Source of the DNA: Brachybacterium sp. P6-10-X1
Lineage (GTDB): Bacteria > Actinomycetota > Actinomycetes > Actinomycetales > Dermabacteraceae
DNA length: 64,000 bases
Assembly (NCBI RefSeq): GCF_001969445.1
Contig: NZ_CP017297.1
Location: 3,968,001-4,032,000 of the forward strand
Reading direction: 5' to 3'
Position numbers and translations under genes: made by a program. Below the pieces are notes generated by a model. That model saw only the letters and a list, made by a program, of their open reading frames with translations, did not search any database and had not been told where the DNA came from. Of the stretch, positions 25,625 through 34,169 are shown piece by piece (the first letter of the stretch is position 1; the number at the start of each line of letters is the position of its first letter).

Positions 25625-27902
25625 CGTCGACCCCCCACAGCGAGGTGGACTCCGAGGGGCGGAAGAATCGGTTCTCGAGCGCGCCGGCGAGCTCGCGCAG
25701 GGTGAGGATCGCGGCGTCGGCCTCCTCGAGCAGTGCGGTGGGGGCGCCGTCGGAGGCGTCGGCCCCGTCGGCCGGACGCAGCAGCTCGCGCGGTTCCCAG
25801 GCGCCGATGCGACTGCGCAGCGCCGTCAGCGGAGACCGCAGCTCGGGGGAGGGGTCCAGCTCCGGCAGGCGGTCGAGCGTCGAGTGCAGGCGATCCAGCT
25901 GGAAGGCGATCGAGCGCGGCAGGGTGGTGTCGGTCAGGAGCAGTTCGAGCAGCAGCTCGGACTGCACGGCCGCGTGGTAAGCGCGGCGGTAGGACGCCCC
26001 GGACTCGGTGATCACGGCGACCGCGCCGGCGATACGGGCCTCGGCGGCCCGGCTGCGGCGCCGGCCCAGGGTGGCGCGCAGCAGGGCCAGCAGGCCCATG
26101 GTCCGTTCGATCTTGCGGCCGATCTCCGTGAGGTCCCAGCCGAGGTTGCGCGGCATCGAGTCGGCGACGGCGCCGGAGAGGGTCAGGCAGCCGTCGACGA
26201 TGTCCGTCAGCCCGCGTTCCAGCGGTGGGGAGTCCGGGCCGGCGAGGGTGTGGATCCGGCCCCGCATGCGGGCGATCACGGGCCAGATGTCGTCGGAGAT
26301 GAGATCGCGCAGGGTGCGGGTGGTGTGGGCGAGGGAGGCGTAGGACTGGGCGAGGGATCCGGGGCGGCCGACGTCGGTCAGCAGGCTCGTGACCTCGGTG
26401 TGGACGTCCTCCGGGTCGTGGGGGTCGCGGGAGAGGAAGCCCGGGTAGGTGGTGGTGACGTCGGTGACCGCCCCCAGCAGCACGGCCTGGGCGGTGCGGG
26501 CGGTGGGGCCGTGCTCCGAGCCGAGGTCGTTGGAGGTGTCCAGCACGGTGCGCAGCAGGCGGGCGGTGGAATCGACCCGTTCCAGGTAGCGGCCGAACCA
26601 GAACAGGTCCGAGCCGATCGAGCGCGTCATCGCAGGGTAGGCCGTGAGCACGCCGCGGGTCACAGCGGTCAGGGCGGGGCCCGCCGGGTCGGGTCCCGGC
26701 AGCTCCTCCCCGGGCGCGGCGGGCAGTGCAGAGGTCTCCGGAACGGTCACCCAGACGTCCTTGAGCGCCTCGGGTCCGTCGTCGTCGGTCAGGGCGACCC
26801 CGCCGGGCAGCACCTCGAAGCCGTCCTCGGAGGCGACCACCAGCACGCGCAGGCGCACCGGGCGCTCGACCAGCTCGTCGCCGCCGCCGGGGTCCAGCGA
26901 GAGCCAGCCCGCGCGTCCGTTCGCGGTGCCGGGAGCGGCGGGGCGCAGCTGGAGGTCCTCGTGGAGGATCTGCCGGCACAGGTCGGGCAGCGCCTCGCGC
27001 AGCGCGGGATTCTCCAGCAGTCCCGCCCCGAAGGGGTTGAGCACCTCCACGTCGCCGCAGCGGGCGGCCTCGATCAGTCCGGTGACGCCGCCGAGGCGGG
27101 TCGACCCCAGGTCCAGCGGGTCCAGCAGCTCGGAGGGCAGCAGGCGGATCAGCGCGTCGACCGCGTCCCCGGGATCGGCATCGGCCCCCGGCAGACGCAG
27201 GGTGAGGGTCCCGGAGCCGGTGCGCAGATCGCCCGCCGAGACCACCGGGGCGCCCAGCAGGTTCGCGAACCAGCTGTCGTCGAAGGCGCGCAGCGGATCC
27301 TCGACGTCGTCGTCGGTGAGCACGACGGTCCGCCCGGCGCGGCCGTCGGTGCGGGTGCGGTGGTGCAGGGCGCTGCGGACCGTGTCGAAGAAGGGGTGCA
27401 GGCGGCGCAGGGCCGTGGTGCGGTACAGCGTCGGGGCGCAGCGGGACAGCGCGCGACGGACCTCGAGCGCGGTCCCGGCCCCGTCGGGCACGTCGACCGA
27501 GTCCTCGAGCACCACCCAGGACCCGTCGTCCGTGCGGGTCAGCGTGCTGGTCACGGCGAAGAGATGATGGCTGCCGCGGGCGGGGATCCCGATCGCGGAA
27601 CGGAGGTAGGCCGGGTCCTGCAGGAGTTCGGAGGTCGGGGCGACGTCGGTGCCCAGCACCGTGCGCGGCCCGTAGAGGTCCGCGTACAGCGCATCCAGCA
27701 CCCGGACCCGCTGGATCAGGCCCGCGGAGATCGCCTCCCAGTCCTCGGGGTCCAGGACGACGGGGACCGGGTCGACGACGGGCTGGGCGACGGAGACGTC
27801 GGCGGCGATCATCGCGGCCGCCGACGTCGCCGCCCGGCGCCGCCCCCGGGGACCGAGTGCGGCCAGCGCCTCGGCCAGGGCCGGTGGTGGTGCGATGCTC
27901 AC
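25617..27902 (-). CDS. Fusion of degenerate circularly permuted ATP-grasp and alpha-E domains
   Basis: 761 residues from the GTG at 27902 (VSIAPPPALAEALAALG); a longer frame to 28256 overlaps the upstream gene and is rejected. Residues ~1-430 follow the type-2 circularly permuted ATP-grasp pattern (YADLYGPRTVLG, AFDDSWFANLLG, VEVLNPFGAGLLENPALREALPDLCRQIL). From ~450 the alpha-E domain begins (MTRSIGSDLFWFGRYLERVD) and runs to the end. Compared with the family as I remember it, the stretch after LHEDLQLRP is much shortened, losing the TWWCG and IKPA lysine region, and the RRxDDxFxDPLEL acidic motif reads RLLPSELLDPLDL. The ligase may be inactive. Middle of a three-gene operon. Confidence 0.8.
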   Translation of the reverse strand: MSIAPPPALAEALAALGPRGRRRAATSAAAMIAADVSVAQPVVDPVPVVLDPEDWEAISAGLIQRVRVLDALYADLYGPRTVLGTDVAPTSELLQDPAYLRSAIGIPARGSHHLFAVTSTLTRTDDGSWVVLEDSVDVPDGAGTALEVRRALSRCAPTLYRTTALRRLHPFFDTVRSALHHRTRTDGRAGRTVVLTDDDVEDPLRAFDDSWFANLLGAPVVSAGDLRTGSGTLTLRLPGADADPGDAVDALIRLLPSELLDPLDLGSTRLGGVTGLIEAARCGDVEVLNPFGAGLLENPALREALPDLCRQILHEDLQLRPAAPGTANGRAGWLSLDPGGGDELVERPVRLRVLVVASEDGFEVLPGGVALTDDDGPEALKDVWVTVPETSALPAAPGEELPGPDPAGPALTAVTRGVLTAYPAMTRSIGSDLFWFGRYLERVDSTARLLRTVLDTSNDLGSEHGPTARTAQAVLLGAVTDVTTTYPGFLSRDPHDPEDVHTEVTSLLTDVGRPGSLAQSYASLAHTTRTLRDLISDDIWPVIARMRGRIHTLAGPDSPPLERGLTDIVDGCLTLSGAVADSMPRNLGWDLTEIGRKIERTMGLLALLRATLGRRRSRAAEARIAGAVAVITESGASYRRAYHAAVQSELLLELLLTDTTLPRSIAFQLDRLHSTLDRLPELDPSPELRSPLTALRSRIGAWEPRELLRPADGADASDGAPTALLEEADAAILTLRELAGALENRFFRPSESTSLWGVDDV

Positions 27903-27937
27903 CGCACCATCGTAGGCATGGCGGCTCCCGGTCGTGA

Positions 27938-28615
27938 TCAGGAGGAGGGCGTGACGGGCATCCCCTCGGAGGGCTGGACCACCACGAAGCCCGGCCCGTG
28001 GAAACCGAGCTGGAAGGACTCCCCGGAGCCGCGCCCGATCAGCGAACCCATCTTGAAGTCGTTCTTGATCTGCGGCTGGAGGTTCGCCGACCAGCACACC
28101 GCCGCCTGGGGATCGACGAAGGTGGGCTGCTGGGAGCAGTCCAGCAGCATCGGCGGGCCGTCGGAGGTGACGGCGACCATGCCCTGGCCCTGCAGGAACA
28201 GGTTGAACAGACCGCCGGCCATGAATCCCGCGCCGCCGAGGGACTTGATGTCCCACTGGATGGAGCCGTCGAAGGCGAGCATGTTCTTCGTGTTCAGCGT
28301 GAGGGCCTCGCCCTCGAGCTGGATCAGGAAGATCTCGTCGGCCTGATGGGCGAAGAAGATCTCCCCGTGGCCGGTGGTGCGCATCATGTTGCCGCCCTCA
28401 CCGGTGGCCATCTTCTTCAGCAGCTTCATGCCGCCGCCGGAGCCCTGGTAGGCGAAATCCATCTGCCCCTGATAGGCGACCATCGCCCCGGCGGAGGAGA
28501 CGATCTCGGGGGACTGCGGGGTCAGCGAGCAGCGCAGCATCTTGGTGGACTGCAGGGCCCACCGATCGGTGGTCTGCCGTTCCTGGTTGGCCGCGTCGAA
28601 CAGATTGGAGCGCAT
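27938..28615 (-). CDS. AIM24/TIGR00266-family protein
   Basis: 225 residues, predicted beta-rich (double-stranded beta-helix type) with Gly-rich turns: SSAGAMVAYQGQMDFAYQGS, MMRTTGHGEIFFAHQADEIF and AVCWSANLQPQIK, the last typical of the family. The start MRSNLFDAANQE has GGGAAGGG just upstream. AIM24-like proteins in bacteria have no established biochemical role. It is first in the operon, 35 bases upstream of the ATP-grasp/alpha-E gene. Confidence 0.85.
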   Translation of the reverse strand: MRSNLFDAANQERQTTDRWALQSTKMLRCSLTPQSPEIVSSAGAMVAYQGQMDFAYQGSGGGMKLLKKMATGEGGNMMRTTGHGEIFFAHQADEIFLIQLEGEALTLNTKNMLAFDGSIQWDIKSLGGAGFMAGGLFNLFLQGQGMVAVTSDGPPMLLDCSQQPTFVDPQAAVCWSANLQPQIKNDFKMGSLIGRGSGESFQLGFHGPGFVVVQPSEGMPVTPSS

Positions 28616-28812
28616 GGGGCCCTTCCCTCTCGGATGCCCGGTCCGGCCCGGGTCGCCACGGCGCCCACCGCGCCGCAGGGCGATGGTCTCACGGCCCCGG
28701 GGCATCCCGGGCGCGTCCGGGCGACGCGCTGTCGACGGTCCCGGGCGAGGACTCGGGGTGGGGAGGCTGTGCGGGAGCGGTGAAGTCGGGGCATCCTCCG
28801 CGGCGCGCCTCG

Positions 28813-28818
28813 TAGCAT
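28813..28818 (+). promoter_or_regulatory. Putative -10 box of the kinase gene (leaderless)
   Basis: TAGCAT followed by GTGCTC and the ATG at 28825. There is no ribosome binding site. Confidence 0.5.
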
Positions 28819-28824
28819 GTGCTC

Positions 28825-30939
28825 ATGGCCGACACCCCGACCCCCAGGTCCTCCCGCAGCGCCCGCCGCGATCCGCGGTTGACGGCGCTCGCCGAGGACT
28901 CCGGGTACGAGATCCAGGGCCGGATCGGATCGGGCGGGATGGGCATCGTCTACCGTGCCCAGGACGCCGACGGCCGCGACGTGGCCATCAAGCTGCTGCG
29001 TCACGAGGTCTCCGACGACCCCCTCGCACGGGAGAGGCTGGCCCGGGAGGTCGCCGCGCAGAAGCTCGTGCGCAACGACAACATCGTGCGGATCCTGGAT
29101 GCCGAGCTGGAATCCTCCGACGCCTTCGTGGTCACCGAGTTCGTGCCCGGCCCGACGCTCGATGACGCCGTGCGCAACCACGGCGGCCTGCACCCGGAGG
29201 CGGTGCGCGAGATCGGCCTCGCCATGGGGGATGCCCTGCACGCCATCCATCGTGCGGGGGTGATCCACCGCGACCTCAAGCCGAGCAACGTGCTCCTGCG
29301 CAATGCCTCCGAGGAGGACCTGACCGGCTTCGACCCCGACGGCGACCGGCTGGACCCGGTGATCATCGACTTCGGCATCGCGATCGCCGCCGAGGAATCG
29401 CGGATGACCTCGACCGGGCTGGTGATGGGCACCGCCGCGTATCTCGACCCCGAGGTGATCCGCACCGACCACACGGGAGAGGCGGGGGACTGGTGGGGCT
29501 GGGCCGCCCTGCTGGCCTTCGCCGCGACCGGCCGCGAGCCCTATGGCAGCGGGCGCGCCGACCTGGTGTTCCTGCGCGCCGAGCGCGGGGAGATCGACAT
29601 CGACGGGGTGCCCGTCGAGCTCGGCGACTGGCTGCGCTCGGCCCTGCAGTCGGAGCCGGCGCAGCGGCCCGCCCCGGAGGATCTGCTCGCCCGCCTGGCC
29701 GAGCTGGACCTCACCCGGTACGAGGACCCGGGGCCGACGGAGGCGCTGCGCGCCGACGGTCGCACCGCCGTGCTGCCTGCTGGAGCCGCGGGAGCCGCGG
29801 CTGCGGGAGCCGGAGCTGCGGGAGCCGCAGGAGCGGCGGGCGGTCTCGAGCGCGACGACGAGAGCTCGGCGCCGGACGCCTCCGCGGAGCCGGCCACCGA
29901 GATGTTGGCACCGGTGACGAGCCCGGCCGAGCAGCGCACCGAGTCACTGCCGCGGGTGGGCTCACCCTCCGAACCGGCCACGGAGGCGCTGCCCCGTCAC
30001 AACGCCGGAGAGGATGGGCCGACCGAGGCGCTGCCCGTCACTGGCCCGCCGACCCAGCAGATGCCCGTGATCCCGCCCTCGGCGCCGCCGCAGGACGCCG
30101 GCTTCCCCACCGGCACCCAGCACCCGGTCCAGCGCGGTCCTCAGCAGCATCAGGCCTCTCCGCCCCGCCGGCAGGACCCGTCCCCGCAGGCGACGCAGCC
30201 GTATCCGGTCCAGCAGGCACCCGGTCAGCAAGCGCCCGTTCAGCAGGCACCGCAGCCCGGGCAGGATCCGCAGTGGCCGCAGGGGTACCCGCAGCCTGGT
30301 GCCGGACAGATGAGCCCGAACGGCAGCTGGGCCGCCCAGATGCCGCCGCCCCGGCGACCGCTGCTGGTGTGGATCGGCCACCTGCTGATCGTCACCCTCG
30401 CCGCTGTCGCCCCGTACGTGTCGCTGACGGTGCTCCTCCTGCTCGGCGCGCTCGCCCGGACCTGGGAGCGAGCCCATCGCGGCGTCGCCGGGAAGCGCCT
30501 GCGCGGCTCGACCGGCTCCGCGCCGCTCTGGGCCGCCGGGCTCTCGAGCCCGTTCACGTTCCTGCTGGGACTGCTCGAGATCGTGCTGCAGGCCCTGTTC
30601 CCGCTGATCCTCGGCGTGCTGGTGGGGATCGCGATCGACGCCTCCTGGACGCTCCTGCAGGGGGAAGCTCCGCCGGACGGGGTGGCCTTCGCCGCCGCGA
30701 TGGTGGTGACGCTGCTGATCACCTGGGTGGGGATCGGGTCCCGCACCACCCGCAGCGGTGCTCACCGGATGCTGGATGCCGCCGCTCCGGACGCCGTGTG
30801 GACCGCGGTCGTCGTGGTCCTGCTCTTGCTGCTGGTCGGCGCGGTGGTCTTCACCCTCTTCGCCCGCCAGGGGATGGTCGACTACTTCCCCTTCCCGAAC
30901 GGACCGCGGCTCGAGGACGTCGCGCTGTGGAGGCGGTGA
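28825..30939 (+). CDS. Membrane-associated Ser/Thr protein kinase (Hanks type)
   Basis: 704 residues. The N-terminal kinase domain (~28-290) is complete: glycine loop GSGGMG (~35-40), Lys56 in VAIKLL, VIHRDLKPSNVLL with Asp150, and DFG at 182-184. An Ala/Gly tract and a long Pro/Gln/Thr-rich linker (~310-510) follow, then a C-terminal membrane part with about four hydrophobic helices (~518-695) and no extracytoplasmic sensor such as PASTA. It probably phosphorylates cytoplasmic targets on a membrane cue. The ATG at 28825 is preferred to the GTG at 28819 because of the TAGCAT box. Divergent from the AIM24 operon. Confidence 0.9.
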   Translation: MADTPTPRSSRSARRDPRLTALAEDSGYEIQGRIGSGGMGIVYRAQDADGRDVAIKLLRHEVSDDPLARERLAREVAAQKLVRNDNIVRILDAELESSDAFVVTEFVPGPTLDDAVRNHGGLHPEAVREIGLAMGDALHAIHRAGVIHRDLKPSNVLLRNASEEDLTGFDPDGDRLDPVIIDFGIAIAAEESRMTSTGLVMGTAAYLDPEVIRTDHTGEAGDWWGWAALLAFAATGREPYGSGRADLVFLRAERGEIDIDGVPVELGDWLRSALQSEPAQRPAPEDLLARLAELDLTRYEDPGPTEALRADGRTAVLPAGAAGAAAAGAGAAGAAGAAGGLERDDESSAPDASAEPATEMLAPVTSPAEQRTESLPRVGSPSEPATEALPRHNAGEDGPTEALPVTGPPTQQMPVIPPSAPPQDAGFPTGTQHPVQRGPQQHQASPPRRQDPSPQATQPYPVQQAPGQQAPVQQAPQPGQDPQWPQGYPQPGAGQMSPNGSWAAQMPPPRRPLLVWIGHLLIVTLAAVAPYVSLTVLLLLGALARTWERAHRGVAGKRLRGSTGSAPLWAAGLSSPFTFLLGLLEIVLQALFPLILGVLVGIAIDASWTLLQGEAPPDGVAFAAAMVVTLLITWVGIGSRTTRSGAHRMLDAAAPDAVWTAVVVVLLLLLVGAVVFTLFARQGMVDYFPFPNGPRLEDVALWRR

Positions 30940-31061
30940 CGCGCGGCGGGAGGTTCGCGCTCCCCGATCGTGACGTGCACGCGGCAGCGGCCGCGAGGTG
31001 CCGCCGCACTCCCGGGCGTGAGGTGTCCCATGGGGTCTCTCGGTGCTCAGGAGCGGACCGT

Positions 31062-31067
31062 TAAACT
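31062..31067 (+). promoter_or_regulatory. Putative -10 box upstream of the thioredoxin-fold gene
   Basis: TAAACT in otherwise GC-rich DNA, about 50 bases before the ATG at 31118, implying a short leader with a ribosome binding site. Confidence 0.35.
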
Positions 31068-31117
31068 CTCACCGACCCGTCACCCACCGCAGCCCCGGCT
31101 CGGGGCGAGGAGCATCC

Positions 31118-31927
31118 ATGGCCGCGTCCGGCTCGTCGAAGTCCTCTCCGTCGAAATCAGCGCAGGAGCGCCGTTCCGCCCAGCGCGAGCAGCTGCGCCA
31201 GCAGCGGCAGGCCGAGCTGCGGCGCCAGCGCACCGTGCGCACCACCGTGATCGCCGCGATCACGGTGGTCGCCCTGGTGATCCTCGCCGGCCTGGGCTTC
31301 CTGATCTACAAGTCCACCCAACCGGAGGGCCCCGTGGCCGTGCCCGCCGGTATGAGCGAGGATGAGCCGTACCTGAGCTTCGGCGCCCCCGAGGACTCCG
31401 GCAAGCCCGTCGTGGAGATCCATCTCGACTTCATGTGCCCCGTCTGCGGCCAGTTCGAGGACATCAACGGCGAGGACGTCCAGACGATGATCGAGAACGA
31501 GGACGCCACCGTCCACATCGTCCCGCGCCGATTCCTGGACAGCCAGTCGACCACCGGTGACTACTCCTCTCGGGCGGCGGCCGCCATGGTCGCGATCTAC
31601 GAGGAGGACCCGGCGGCGGCGCTGACCTTCATGCAGCTGATGTTCGCCAACCAGCCCGCCGAGGGCAGCGCCGGACTCACGGACGAGGAGATCTGGGCCT
31701 ATGCCGAGGAAGCCGGAGCCTCCGACGCGGTGAAGGACACGATCGACAACGGCACCTACCTCCGCTGGGTCCGCGAGATCTCCGATCCCTATGCCGACGA
31801 GAAGGGGGCGGGAACTCCGTACATCGAGATCAACGGCACGCAGTTCCAGGATTGGTCCACGCCCGGTGCCCTGGCCGACGCGGTCGCGGCCGCCGGCAGC
31901 GGCGCCTCGGACGGCGGCGGGAAGTGA
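31118..31927 (+). CDS. Membrane-anchored DsbA-like thiol oxidoreductase
   Basis: 269 residues. A Lys/Gln/Arg-rich cytoplasmic N-terminus (~1-42) is followed by one transmembrane helix (~43-65) and an extracytoplasmic thioredoxin-fold domain. The active site is DFMCPVCGQFE with Cys107 and Cys110, and the cis-Pro loop is KGAGTPYIEING. This is the actinobacterial DsbA-like type that forms or exchanges disulfides in exported proteins. GAGGAG lies six bases before the ATG; an in-frame upstream start has no such site. It is followed by the tRNA-Thr gene. Confidence 0.9.
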   Translation: MAASGSSKSSPSKSAQERRSAQREQLRQQRQAELRRQRTVRTTVIAAITVVALVILAGLGFLIYKSTQPEGPVAVPAGMSEDEPYLSFGAPEDSGKPVVEIHLDFMCPVCGQFEDINGEDVQTMIENEDATVHIVPRRFLDSQSTTGDYSSRAAAAMVAIYEEDPAAALTFMQLMFANQPAEGSAGLTDEEIWAYAEEAGASDAVKDTIDNGTYLRWVREISDPYADEKGAGTPYIEINGTQFQDWSTPGALADAVAAAGSGASDGGGK

Positions 31928-31995
31928 CAGGTCCTCGCGCGGCCCACGTGCCGCGCACGGAGGTCCGCGGGGTCCGACGGCCCCGCCGGCTCGTC

Positions 31996-32001
31996 TAGAC
32001 T
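31996..32001 (+). promoter_or_regulatory. Putative -10 box of the tRNA gene
   Basis: TAGACT, about 45 bases before the tRNA 5' end. The predicted leader would contain the hairpin at 32011-32042. Confidence 0.35.
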
Positions 32002-32010
32002 TCTAGGCCT

Positions 32011-32042
32011 GAGGGGCCGGTCGATCCGTCGGCCGGCCCCTC
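32011..32042 (+). other. Strong hairpin just before tRNA-Thr
   Basis: GAGGGGCCGG pairs perfectly with CCGGCCCCTC across a 12-base loop. No T-run follows. It may end transcription of the upstream thioredoxin-fold gene or act in the 5' leader of the tRNA precursor. Confidence 0.55.
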
Positions 32043-32044
32043 CC

Positions 32045-32116
32045 GCTGGAGTGGCGCAACGGTAGCGCACCTGTCTTGTAAACAGGTGGTTGCGAGTTCG
32101 AATCTCGTCTCCAGCT
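32045..32116 (+). tRNA. tRNA-Thr (anticodon UGU)
   Basis: 72 bases that fold as a cloverleaf: acceptor arm GCTGGAG with CTCCAGC, D arm GCGC-AACGGTA-GCGC, anticodon arm CCTGT-CTTGTAA-ACAGG with TGT in the middle of the loop, and T arm GCGAG-TTCGAAT-CTCGT, which contains the invariant TTCGAAT. The discriminator base is T and no CCA is encoded. Confidence 0.97.
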
Positions 32117-32117
32117 C

Positions 32118-32988
32118 TCATTCGTCGAGTCCTGCTCCGTCCCGGACCCCGGCGCCACGGCCTCGTCCGCCGACGGCAGGGCCGAGGAGGCGAGCAGGCT
32201 CAGCTTCTCGGCCGCGGCCGTTCCCGGCTCGGGATGATAGATGACCAGCATCATCCCCTCCGTCCCCGTCACCGCGAGCTTCTCGCGGTCCAGCCGCAGC
32301 GGTCCGACCTGCGGGTGCTGGAACTCCACCGACGCGCTCTGGCGGGCCCGACGTCGTGGCGCGCCCACAGGTCGCTGAACTGCGTGCTCGCCAGCGAGAG
32401 CTCGCCGACCAGTTCGATGGAGCGGGGATCCTCGACCCCTGTGCCGACGGACTGGCGGAAACCTGCGACCAGGGCGCGGGCAGTGGCCTCCCAGTCGGGG
32501 AACAGGGCCTGCTCGGCCGGATCGAGGAAGACATCCCGCAAGCGGTTGCGACCCACCTCCAGGCGGGGTGAGATCGCCGCCGCCAGCGGGTTCGCCGCCA
32601 GCACATCGAGGTATCGGCCCTCGACGAAGGCCGGGAACCCCAGATGTGAGATCAAGCGCTGTGTCGAGGCCGGGGCCGTCTCGCGGGGCCGCCGACGGGA
32701 GGTGCGTCGCCGGGGACGGTCGGTCGCGAGAGCGAGGAGGTAGTCGACGTCGTCGAGGTCCAGCACATGGGCGATGGCCGTGAGGATCTGCGGGGACGGG
32801 TGGCGGTCCCGCCCCTGTTCCAGCCGGAGATAGTACTCGGCGCTGATCCCGGCGAGCATCGCCACCTCCTCGCGGCGCAGCCCCGGAACGCGTCGGGTCC
32901 CGCTGGAGGGGATGCCGACCTGCTCGGGGGCGATGAGGTCTCGTCTCGCCCGCAGGTACGACCCCAGGAGATTCTGCTCTTCGCTCAT
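32118..32988 (-). pseudogene. XRE/MmyB-like transcriptional regulator, frameshifted
   Basis: The start MSEEQNLLGSYLRARRDLI leads into an HTH_XRE domain (GLRREEVAMLAGISAEYYLR, LEQGRDRHPS) and an MmyB-like ligand domain. The frame is normal to FSDLWARHDV, then continues as low-quality sequence to a stop at 32269. Another frame carries the expected continuation: RARQSASVEFQHPQVGPLRL and MLVIYHPEPGTAAAEKLSLL. One missing base near 32350 explains this. The restored frame has no stop before the tRNA gene and would read through its complement. The regulator is therefore disrupted, or the sequence has an error. It is divergent from a reductase gene, the usual arrangement for such regulators and their targets. 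Confidence 0.75.
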
Positions 32989-33131
32989 GCGTCGACGATA
33001 GACCCGGGGCCAGCGCACCTGCCTGTCCCTGTCGCTGCCAGGGTCGAGGGGGCCTGGCCGGAGACGGTGCGAAGGACGAGCATCGCAGCAGAACCCGCGG
33101 ACGGACCGTGGGGTGAAGGAGAAGCAGGATC

Positions 33132-34160
33132 ATGACACAGGTACTGGTCACCGGAGGATCCGGATTCATCGCCGGGCACACCGTCCTGCAGCTGCTGGCT
33201 GCCGGGCACGAGGTGCGCACGACGGTCCGTTCGCTCGCGCGGGAGGCCGATGTGCGCGCGGACCTCGAGCAGGCGGGGATGACGCGCGGCGACGCCCTGA
33301 CGTTCGTCGAAGCGGATCTGCTGGCCGACGAGGGCTGGACGGAAGCCGTCGAAGGCATCGAGGTGGTACTGCACGTGGCCTCGCCGGTGCTCCTGGACAC
33401 GCACGGCGAGGAGGAGGTGGTGCGTCCGGCGCGCGAAGGCACTCAGCGGGTGCTGCGTGCGGCGCGCGACTCGGGAGTGCGTCGTCTCGTGCAGACCTCG
33501 GCGTTCCATGCTGTCGGCTTCGGCCACGGGCCGGATCATGGCGAGTTCACCGAGGACGACTGGTCGGTCGAGGACAGCGACGGGGTGGACGCCTACGGGC
33601 GCAGCAAGATCCTCGCCGAGCGCGACGCCTGGGAGTTCATCGCGCGTGAGGGACGCGGGATGGAGCTGGTGACCCTGGCCCCGGTGGCCGTGATGGGACC
33701 GGTGCTGGGGGCGAAGGTCTCCGGCGGGAACCGCATCATCCAGCGCAGCCTCGACGGCGCCATGGCGGCGTATCCGAACCTGTACATACCGATCGTGGAC
33801 GTGCGCGACGTGGCGGCGGCGCACGTCGCCGCGCTCGATGCCCCTGCTGCCGCCGGCCGTCGCATCCTGATCTCCTCCGGGCAGGATGCGCTCGCGATGA
33901 TGAGAATCGGGCAGATCCTGCGTGACGCCCTCGGTGAGGCGGCCGCGAACATCCCCACCCGGACCCTTCCCGACGACGTGGTGCGACAGGCCGCCCGGAC
34001 GGATGCGTCGCAGCGGGTCGCCGCCCATGACCTGGGAGTGGTCAAACGAGTCAGCACCACGCGCCTGCATGAGGTGCTGGGCATCCGGCCGCGCCCGTCC
34101 CGTGACGCCATCGTCGCGGCGGGCCGCAGTCTGCTCGAACGCGGGCCGGTCACCGGGTGA
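33132..34160 (+). CDS. NAD(P)-dependent epimerase/reductase, extended SDR family
   Basis: 342 residues, cytoplasmic. The Rossmann motif VTGGSGFIAGH is at 6-16, SAFHAVG supplies the catalytic Ser region, and DAYGRSKILAE the Tyr-x-x-x-Lys pair. LAPVAVMGPVLG and the GNRIIQRSLDG region resemble the dihydroflavonol-4-reductase/cinnamoyl-CoA reductase-like subgroup that reduces small aldehydes or ketones. The substrate cannot be told. GAAGGAG lies about ten bases before the ATG. It is divergent from the broken MmyB-like regulator, so its control may be altered. Confidence 0.88.
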   Translation: MTQVLVTGGSGFIAGHTVLQLLAAGHEVRTTVRSLAREADVRADLEQAGMTRGDALTFVEADLLADEGWTEAVEGIEVVLHVASPVLLDTHGEEEVVRPAREGTQRVLRAARDSGVRRLVQTSAFHAVGFGHGPDHGEFTEDDWSVEDSDGVDAYGRSKILAERDAWEFIAREGRGMELVTLAPVAVMGPVLGAKVSGGNRIIQRSLDGAMAAYPNLYIPIVDVRDVAAAHVAALDAPAAAGRRILISSGQDALAMMRIGQILRDALGEAAANIPTRTLPDDVVRQAARTDASQRVAAHDLGVVKRVSTTRLHEVLGIRPRPSRDAIVAAGRSLLERGPVTG

Positions 34161-34169
34161 ACGTGGCGC

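Noticed and set aside
32003-32116. C-terminal peptide containing SWRRDSNSQPPVYKTGALPL
   Set aside because: This is the translated complement of the tRNA-Thr gene, a frequent annotation artefact, and not a real protein segment.
32117-34160. Genomic island inserted at tRNA-Thr
   Set aside because: No integrase, no repeat of the tRNA 3' end and no marked change in base composition are visible, so only the disrupted gene end is reported.
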